A stretch of DNA of 64,000 bases from Linum tenue (Eukaryota; Streptophyta; Magnoliopsida; Malpighiales; Linaceae): assembly GCA_946122785.1 (NCBI GenBank), contig CAMGYJ010000011.1:25979007-26043006 (forward strand), given 5' to 3'. The notes under the pieces were generated by a model, which was not told the DNA's origin, did no database searches, and saw only the letters and a program-made list of their open reading frames with translations. Below are positions 57,408 through 64,000 of the stretch, one piece after another; the stretch's first letter is position 1; each line of letters starts with the position of its first letter. A program made the position numbers and the translations under genes.

Positions 57408-60384
57408 TTAGAGTGGTGCAGGAACAGGTGCCTCCAAGAGCGGATCCACATCGCTCTTAAAGTACAGCTTCAGATGGTGGCCATGCACCCAACAGGTGTG
57501 ACCACCAGTATTTGTCAGCTCGACCTGGCCATCCGGCAGGATGCAAGCGAGTGAATACTCGGATGGCCAGGGTGGTCGTGGTTCAGGAGGTGGAACCAGC
57601 TCATAGTGGTCGACAGCTTTCTTCCGAGCAGGCTTAGCCACCTGCGGCTTCGGCCGCCACTCCTCCTTGATCGTTGTATTTGGTAATGAGGCCGAAGGGA
57701 GTGACGACGAAGGAGTAAGAGGGGGGACCCTGCAAAATGAAAGGCGCAGAAGGATACCCGACAGGCTCGTGCACCTGGTGAGAAATAGCATGCATAAGCG
57801 AGGCAGCGGGCATATTATTATTAGCGATAGAGAAAGTTATCTACTCCTCGACATCTCTCAAAACCAAAGTTCCATCACGGACATCTATGAGGGCCCTGGC
57901 GGTGGCCAGGAAGGGCCTTCCTAGAATAAGGGGCACTTCTGTGTCTTCGTTGATGTCTAAGATAACAAAATCTATAGGATAACAAAATCTGTCAACCTTA
58001 ACCAGGAGGTCTTCCACTATGCCCCTAGGATGAACCACAGATTGGTCAGCTAATTGAATGCTCATCCTAGTTGCGTTGGGTTCACCTAGGCCTAGTTTTT
58101 TGTAACAATTTGTATGGGTTAACCTGCTTCAGCATTGCTATGAATTTGGGAAACTCAGTCTCCTGCTTATCCTTGTGTAGTCGAGTGGGGAAGGGAAGCT
58201 GGGGAACATGGTCCTTAACCACTGGCTGTGGCTTGGGAGCAGGTGCTTCCTTCTCCATCCTCACTCCTGCATCGTCGGCTAGAAGTGCTGAAGTAGGTAA
58301 TGGCTCCTCCTGCCTGGCCGGGGCAGGTACAGCTGATGTTGGCTTGCCACTCCTAGTAGTGAGGGCATTCAGCTGCTGGTGAGGCTCACGCGAATTGGGG
58401 ATGGTGGTGGCGGGTAGAGTTCTCGGTGCCCTGATATTGTTCTGGTGAGCTATTCCTCCAATATGATTCTGGAGGTCCTGCAATATGTCACATTGGTTCC
58501 ACTGAATTGCCTCCAGTGAGGCAATGCTCTGGTCCATCCTGGCAAAATTCGCCTGGCTAGTAGTCATGAATGCCGCCAGAATGTTTTTCCAGCTCGCTTA
58601 CCTGATTATCTGGAGCTGGAGCTGCTGGTGGCTCGGCATAATTGCGCTGCGGCTGCTGAAATGGTTGCCCCTGTCTGGGCTAGTAAGGCTGCTGCTGCGG
58701 AAATGGACCCTGTCTGGCCTGGAAGGGCTGCCATTGCTGAAAACCACCAGCTGGTTTGGTGGTGTTGCTATTGTTACCATTCCAAGAGAAGTTGGGATGC
58801 TAGCGCCACCCCTCATTGTATGTTCCACTTTACGGATCAAGGCGCCGAGCATTGGTGATGAAGTCCAACTGATCCTGGGGTGTAGAAGACTCCTGCCTTA
58901 ACAAATCGAATGCGGAAGCTTAAACACGAGACACGATTTTACGTGGTATCCCCGATTGACGATCGGGACTAGTCCACGGAAGAGTCGAGCCTCTCCAGCT
59001 TTGTTTTCTTATTACTGTGACTTGTGGCTCATGGCCTTACAACACGGTTTATATAGCCTCTTACATAAGGGCGAGGCTACATAAAAGGAAGAAGGAAATC
59101 TTGTACGACAAGGTAAATAAAACCTACTTCTACGTGAAGAAGGAAAGCTACAAAACGTGGTCTGCATGGCCACGGGACTTGGACGGGCTGATGACACTCG
59201 GCCTGGACTTGGACGGGCAGATGACTCTCGGCCCAATACGCCTAGCCTGGCAGTCTTCCACCAGATGGTTCGAACTCTCACACCACTGGCACTGTGCAAC
59301 TGAAAGCCCGGCCAGACCTCTGCCCGGAATAAGACTGTTGGGTTGCTTCAATGTCTGGACCAACACGGCCACCTCCCGCTCTAGCCCGGACCTAGCCTCC
59401 ATGGCGTGCACACTTCGGTCCTGGGAACTCCTGCTTCTGGTGCTCTGCCCCCAAGAGTGATCACTGGCAGCCAGAGTACTGATCATTTGATTCAGCTTGG
59501 GTGGATTCTTGGTGAGAATATCCCCTCATGGGCATAGAGACTCGAGCACCCTCTGGCTCTCTAGGGTCAGAGCGCTGTAGAAATTCCCCACTGTGAATGC
59601 ATCACTGAACCCGTGATGGGGACACTGTCCGAAGAATCCCGAGTACCGCTCCCAGGCATCACGTAGTGACTCATCTGGCTCCTAGCGGAAATGAGTGATC
59701 TCCCGCTGAATCTCCATGGTCTTTGAGGCCGGATAATACCTGTGCACAAACTTGTCGGCCAAGTCGTCCCCACGACGTGATAGACAGTGGGGGCTGGGTC
59801 TCTAACCACCTCTTCGCATGCCCCGCCAGAGAATGGGGGAAAAGGTGGAGACGGATCGCATCATCGGGTACACCATTCATTTTGAATCCATTTGTCAGCT
59901 GCAAGAACCGGGAAAGGTGCACCCTCGCCTCCTCATCCTTCAAGCCATGGAAATCGATTGAGGATGTAATCAGTTGAATCCCGCATGGATTGATCTCAAA
60001 GTTGTTTGCTGGAATGGGCGGATACAGGATGACGGGGCAGATGTCGGCTACCCGCGGAGTGTAGTAGTACTCCATAGTAAGACCCCGCAAGGGTGGTGGA
60101 TGCTGAGCCCCATTTTCCTGGGGAGCTGGGTTGTTCCCCAGGATTTGATTCACTGGGGAAACCTGCATGGGCATCCCAAGGGGTTGATTCTGCCCCAGGT
60201 TAAGGTTCCCCCTGTTGTGATCATCGCTCATCTCGTATTCCTCTTCGGAGTCGCTGCTCAGATGGCCATCGACGTGCACTTCCTCCGTAGCCAGTCTTGC
60301 TCGTTGTTGTCTCCTTAGTTGGCGACATGTGCGTTCTAGCTCCGGATCTAACGGTAGTAAACCTCCCGACTGGCTACGGGTCAT
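57408..60384 (-). pseudogene. gag-protease with integrase-like tail of element Z (broken)
   Basis: Starts MTRSQSGGLLPLDPELERTC at 60384 like Y. The gag core runs to about 59770, then frameshifts; the zinc knuckle CQWCESSNHLVEDC is at about 59235-59280. Foreign DNA (about 58897-59245) is inserted right after it. The linker continues with stops to 58567-58082, where ..FIAMLKQV joins directly to NPYKLLQK, so the region carrying the protease catalytic DLGSS is deleted. The protease end ..ILGRPFLATA.. (58065-57841) and the tail WPSEYSLACILPDGQVEL (57791-57408) remain. No reverse transcriptase lies between them. Confidence 0.82.
58897..59245. mobile_element. Insertion of about 350 bp in the gag of Z, LTR-like
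   Basis: Foreign sequence between the zinc knuckle (..VEDCQA) and the following gag segment. It contains TTTTACGTGGTATCCCCGAT..ACTAGTCCACGG, a form seen in the transcribed part of some Copia-type LTRs, and TATATAGCC on the plus strand (about 59050). Exact ends and target duplication are unclear (an AGGC-like match at both sides). It could be a solo LTR, a TRIM or another small element. Confidence 0.45.
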
Positions 60385-60506
60385 GCACTACCTACACACA
60401 GCCAAGCAAGCAAACCCGTGAAGGCACAAGTTGGAAAAAGCAAAACCTCAATGCGGAAAAGAAATGCTAAAGTAACAGAAATCATGTTTCTTCAACAACC
60501 TAGCCG

Positions 60507-60524
60507 TCCCCGCCAACGACACCA
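60507..60524 (-). other. Degenerate primer-binding site of element Z
   Basis: On the element strand TGGTGTCGTTGGCGGGGA, three changes from the tRNA-Asp complement, at the correct distance from the 5' LTR. Confidence 0.75.
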
Positions 60525-60530
60525 AAAACT

Positions 60531-62628
60531 TGACACGCCTCTACCGTCACACTAGAAAGTGGCCAACTGTAACCACCTACTAATGCGTAGTATAGCGGGT
60601 TCAGTTCTAAATGTTAACCCGGGTCCTAGGTGTGATGACTACTCCGTGAAAGTCTTATTATTTAGCGGTTCAAGTGTAGTGAAGGTTTAACTAAACAAGC
60701 AAGCAAAAGCAGTGAAAGTTGTGTTCAAAGTTGAGAGAGGTCACCCAGATATGGTTCCCCCTAGACTGCAGTTAAGCTAGATTGTAATTCACCAAGTTCA
60801 AGTTCAATGATAGTTATCAGTGCTGTCAAAGCCGAACCGAGCAGGTCGGCCGGACCGCCAAAGCCGCCACCCGGCCGTAAAACCGGCTCGGATCAGCTAT
60901 TTAACCGCCACGGTTTTATACAGTGGCCGGCAAGCGGCCGAAGCAGTTAACTGCTCGAGCCGCTCAAGCCGGTCGCGCGGTTCGGCCGTTTGGTTTACCG
61001 TAAAAAAAAAATCAAGAAGGCCAATCGTGGAATGGGGCAGCCAAACAAAACCCTAACTTTCATTTTATTTCTTCGGTTTTGACCTAGAACAGACTACAGA
61101 GGGAGAGTGGCGCCACCCTGCCGCCGTCAACCATCGCCCCAGCTCGCCAAACAAAACCCTAACTCGCCATCGCCCAAGCGCTTCCGTCCCGTCGCCATCG
61201 CCGCAAGCAGCTCGCAATCGCCGCAAGCAGTGCGCCATCGCCAGTCGCCATCGTCGCTTCTGCTCCCCGCTCCCGGCGCTTCTGTCTCCGTCGCCATCGT
61301 CGCAAGCAGCCCCCTGCTCCTGCCGCAACATCTCCCCCAACCACTGCCCTTTTGGTACTTATGTTTTAGAATTGTTAAGAGTTAAGAATGTAATTTACTA
61401 ATTTAGTCATGGTTTACTATGATTAATAAGTGTCCACTATTTATAGTTTTATACTAATTATTTATTAGGTAACGGCTTTCTAACGGTTTTTAAATGGTTT
61501 AATGTCGATTGGACCGCTAACGACCGAGTCGTTCATATTATCGGGTCATACTCCAGTTCGCTTTTGACAACATTGATAGTTATACTACGGGAGATTCTTA
61601 TACAGTCTGTAGTCTCGACTAAAGGACTCCAGACCCTTTCAATTTGAGTCCCCAGCGGGCGACTAACCTCCATCGGAGTAAACAGATTGAGGCCCTAACG
61701 AACCAAACCTCCTCTACCGAAGTAAATCCGGTACATAATAGTGAATTGACTACTCGACTAAAGTCGTCAATCCACTACCTTCAATCAAGGGTGCTCTATC
61801 AACCTAAACAGATATTCTCCTTCTAGGTCAAAGCAAAAATAACAGGAATTTGATAAGGATTCATGCCATTCAGGAAATCAAACCTCAATTGAATATAATC
61901 AACATCAATGAATTCGTACTTGGGTTCATACAATCAGACCTAACATACAAATCTAGGGTTCTTCATACCCAGGTGAATGAGAAAGTTTACTCCATAGAGA
62001 GAGAAGGGAAATCTAGCTCAGATGCGGAAACCATGCTGTGAAGGATGGGATTCTGCTTCTGTCAATCAATCGGCACTTCTCCAAGGTTAAGCCGAGCTCC
62101 AATGGTGATGAAGATCGATCTAGGACGCTTGGAGAATCTGGTTCGTCACTCTCTCTCTCTCTAGGTATCAGCTTTCTATTTCTAAAACTCCGAACCCTTC
62201 AAAATTTGGTTTTCTTTCCATTAAGAATCAGCAGGTCGCGATCCCCGGCCATAATACCCGTTCGGGTATTTCAGGTGCCCGACCGTGGATTTCAAAACGA
62301 TGCGCAGCGGCTAAGGGTTTAATACCCGATCGAGGTCCAGAATACCCGATCGGGTATTTTATCTCCACGACCGGGACCCTTCTGCCTTTTTGGCGTCCAA
62401 AACAGGAATCCCCGGACTCTCTTTGCATTTTACCCGGCCCGGTATTTTGCTCTTCCAGCGCCCTTCTCTCCAGTGTCCTCCTTTTTTACCTGTGCCTTCA
62501 CGTCAACGGCAAGTCCTGAAATATGACATAAACACACAACCTAGCGTGAAATCGGCTTAAAACACGAGAATCAACTCTCAAACGGCTCAAGAATGGAGGT
62601 ATAAACATGTGCAATTAATGCTCTATCA
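60531..62628 (-). repeat. 5' LTR of element Z, interrupted by a hAT-type element
   Basis: Removing 60818-61575 and one copy of the 8-bp duplication leaves about 1332 bp, close to the 1357-bp 3' LTR. Plus-strand borders TGACACGCCTCTACCG.. and ..GCTCTATCA. The palindrome array at about 62240-62450 includes a perfect AATACCCGATCGGGTATT at 62341-62358. Confidence 0.88.
60818..61575. mobile_element. hAT-type non-autonomous DNA transposon in the 5' LTR of Z
   Basis: 758 bp with imperfect inverted ends CAGTGCTGTCAAAGCCGAAC and CAATGTTGTCAAAAGCGAAC, flanked by the 8-bp duplication ATAGTTAT (60810-60817 and 61576-61583). The uninterrupted sequence is present in the other Z LTR (..AATGATAGTTATACTGCGG at about 52525). 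It encodes no transposase. The interior has a GC-rich part with GCCATCGCCGCAAGCAG repeats (about 61160-61310) and AACCGCC/AACGG motifs. Confidence 0.9.
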
Positions 62629-62662
62629 CCTGCCAACTTCTTTTCCGGCGTAGTGTAGGAGT

Positions 62663-63345
62663 CAGTGGCGGATCTAGAAACTTTTTATAGGGGTGTCCTC
62701 GTCCAAAAATTAAATTCAATTCAAAATTAAATAATTTAATTAAATAATTAATAAATCAGAAAATATTCGACTAGTAAAATTTTTAAAAAAGATCACGACT
62801 TGTTTTCATATTATAAAAAAGAATATAAAATAGACTCGGTTTATACACTGCTCAACAAATCTGTATATCATACAAGAAAAATTCACGAACTGAGCGCATA
62901 TTTGATTTTAAACCTTGTTTTTTATGTAACTCAAAGTTGAAAAGACTCTTTCAACACTTGTCGTGTAACCATGAAATCAAATCAAATTAAAGGTAGCCCG
63001 TAATTAGTTTAATTGTTAGGTTTTCGAAATAGATTGGGATAAGGAATAACATTTTTACTATTACATAGTGTTTAAAATGGAACAACAAATGAGTTGCAAG
63101 CTAGTTGAGAATACGTCTAATAATAGTGAATCCTAGTTGTGAATAACACAGACTACCACTTATGTTTTTTAATCATATGCAAACTACATGAATATGATAA
63201 TCGTTTTTTCAAATTTCAATGGTATCCGAGAAAACTAATTATATTTTTCTTATCCATACAAAATTACTATCGAGTGTTGAATAATCGTTTTCCTAAATTT
63301 TAGGGGTGTCCCGGGACACCCTAAAGTCCCATGTATCCGCCCCTG
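62663..63345. mobile_element. hAT-type MITE, 683 bp
   Basis: Inverted ends CAGTGGCGGATCTAG and CAGGGGCGGATACATGG; 8-bp target duplication GTAGGAGT/ATAGGAGT (62655-62662 and 63346-63353) with one mismatch. AT-rich interior without coding capacity. TAGGGGTGTCC occurs near both ends in inverted orientation. Confidence 0.83.
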
Positions 63346-63353
63346 ATAGGAGT

Positions 63354-63871
63354 TGATGCATTCTTTGGTCGCCAGAGTTGTCGTCGACGTCAGGATTGGT
63401 ATGATTCCCCAAGAGACGATGGACTAATGGACAACCGATACCAAGTGGTTGCCCGTCAAGCCGTGGAGTCATAGCTTTGGCTAGCGGCACAGTGGGGTCA
63501 TCCGGGAAGGCAGCCTTTGACGTCTCCTTATCCGTCATCGGTGGTGATCCAACGATTGGCACTTCTTTCGTTGTGGCAGCCGTCGCCGGAAGCCGCTCGA
63601 GTGCTTCAACCCTCTGCTCAAGGGCGTGGTAATTGGCGGTGGTGGACTTGGCAAGGTCCGCAATCATCGAATGGATTTCCGAGAAGTGGTGAGAGATGGC
63701 TAGAGTGAGGGTGGCCTCAACTGCCACCATCGCCGCGGGAAGGGCGTCGAGAGAGTTGATTGCCATCGAAGGTTGTTGCGGTGGACTCCAAAAGCTTGCT
63801 AGAGATGACGTTTCTGCGGCGAGGCTTTGCTTAAGGGAAGATATATTCCGAGATTTTTCCAGAAATAGCAC
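63354..63871 (-). pseudogene. gag-like N-terminal fragment of element W
   Basis: Minus-strand frame whose middle reads ..AVEATLTLAISHHFSEIHSM and AKSTTANYHALEQRVEALE, a helical/coiled-coil segment like the N-terminus of gag in several Gypsy lineages. No zinc knuckle follows before the MITE and Z borders. The start codon is uncertain, and the first 30 residues may be leader sequence. Confidence 0.45.
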
Positions 63872-64000
63872 CTTTAAAAAAAATTTACAAAACTAGCACC
63901 CTTCCAAAAATATTTACAATACTAGCACCCTTTTTTTTGGACCGCACCCTTGTGGTGCGTTTTATATATAAACCGTATCCTCCAGGTGCGTTTTATATAT
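63872..64000. repeat. Short repeats at the window's right edge
   Basis: Two repeats of AAAAATTTACAAAACTAGCACCC type (about 63877-63932), then two copies of GGTGCGTTTTATATAT (63954-63968 and 63986-64000) separated by AAACCGTATCCTCCA. This looks like the border of yet another repeat family cut by the window end. Confidence 0.55.

Larger units (their letters stand above)
52241..62628 (-). mobile_element. Element Z, Athila-like retrotransposon without reverse transcriptase
   Basis: Flanked by CCTGC (52236-52240 and 62629-62633). On the minus strand: 5' LTR (60531-62628, containing a hAT-type insertion), degenerate primer-binding site, broken gag-protease-tail (60384-57408), leader with palindromes, broken env-like gene (56342-54890), 3' noncoding block, polypurine tract, 3' LTR (52241-53597). 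Like X and Y it has no reverse transcriptase or integrase core. Confidence 0.88.
51306..63871 (-). mobile_element. Element W, short Gypsy-type derivative without pol, split by Z
   Basis: Minus strand. The 3' LTR (51306-51649), polypurine tract and a coding remnant lie on the left of Z; a gag-like start (63354-63871) lies to the right. Removing Z and the MITE leaves only about 1.1 kb of interior, with no protease, reverse transcriptase or integrase, so W was a small non-autonomous derivative. Its 5' LTR is not seen and may lie beyond the window. Confidence 0.6.

Noticed and set aside
61065..61385. Ala/Gly- and Ser-rich open frames within the hAT-type element
   Set aside because: Driven by GCCATCGCCG repeats, present on both strands, with no transposase motif.

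Overview
This window is nuclear DNA of a flowering plant, most likely a eudicot. It contains one well-supported host gene, a two-exon mitochondrial calcium uniporter (39214-41024), in sequence made up mostly of transposable elements. I cannot name the species. Nearly all long open frames outside the host gene belong to Athila-like Ty3/Gypsy retrotransposons or to LINEs. The Athila-like assignment rests on primer-binding sites matching the tRNA-Asp 3' end, gag with a CCHC knuckle, env-like remnants, and a GC-rich motif just after pol.

Region 1 (1-30237) is a nest five elements deep, resolved by LTR borders and target-site duplications (TSDs). Element D (minus strand; 1-1788 and 29018-29223, with its LTR at 29224-30237) was hit by element A (plus strand, 1789-29017, TSD TGCCA). 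A was hit next to its primer-binding site by element B (plus strand, 3387-11158). B's 3' LTR was hit by element X (minus strand, from 11159, broken at about 23038). X was hit by element Y (minus strand, 12552-20629, TSD CAAAC). Y has two 1349-bp LTRs about 98% alike and an uninterrupted 927-codon gag-protease frame, so it is the youngest layer. Past the X breakpoint lies A's decayed pol (23042-25548) and its 3' end.

Region 2 (30238-38412) holds LTR pieces in minus orientation, a degenerate minisatellite, about 3.7 kb of AT-rich sequence with no recognisable gene, and a 5'-truncated LINE that ends 0.8 kb upstream of the uniporter gene. Region 3 (38413-41599) is the uniporter gene and its flanks. 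Region 4 (41600-49630) is a truncated Athila-like 3' half (G) with a full-length but inactivated LINE inserted in it (TSD of 15 bp). Region 5 (49632-51305) holds a foldback repeat and AT-rich sequence.

Region 6 (51306-64000) is a second nest. A short minus-strand Gypsy derivative without pol (W) contains element Z (minus strand, 52241-62628, TSD CCTGC). Z's 5' LTR carries a 758-bp hAT-type element (TSD ATAGTTAT), and W also carries a 683-bp hAT-type MITE.

The elements share two notable features. First, they are complementary partial copies: Y, X and Z keep gag-protease fused to what looks like an integrase tail but have no reverse transcriptase, A keeps pol but lacks that tail and env, and B keeps gag and env only. 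Second, each family carries its own array of short palindromes (GTTCACGG..CCGTGAAC; CCACACGGCCGTGTGG; AATACCCG..CGGGTATT). These lie in the LTR promoter region and again in the internal segment upstream of the env-like gene. I consider this the most interesting signal in the window.
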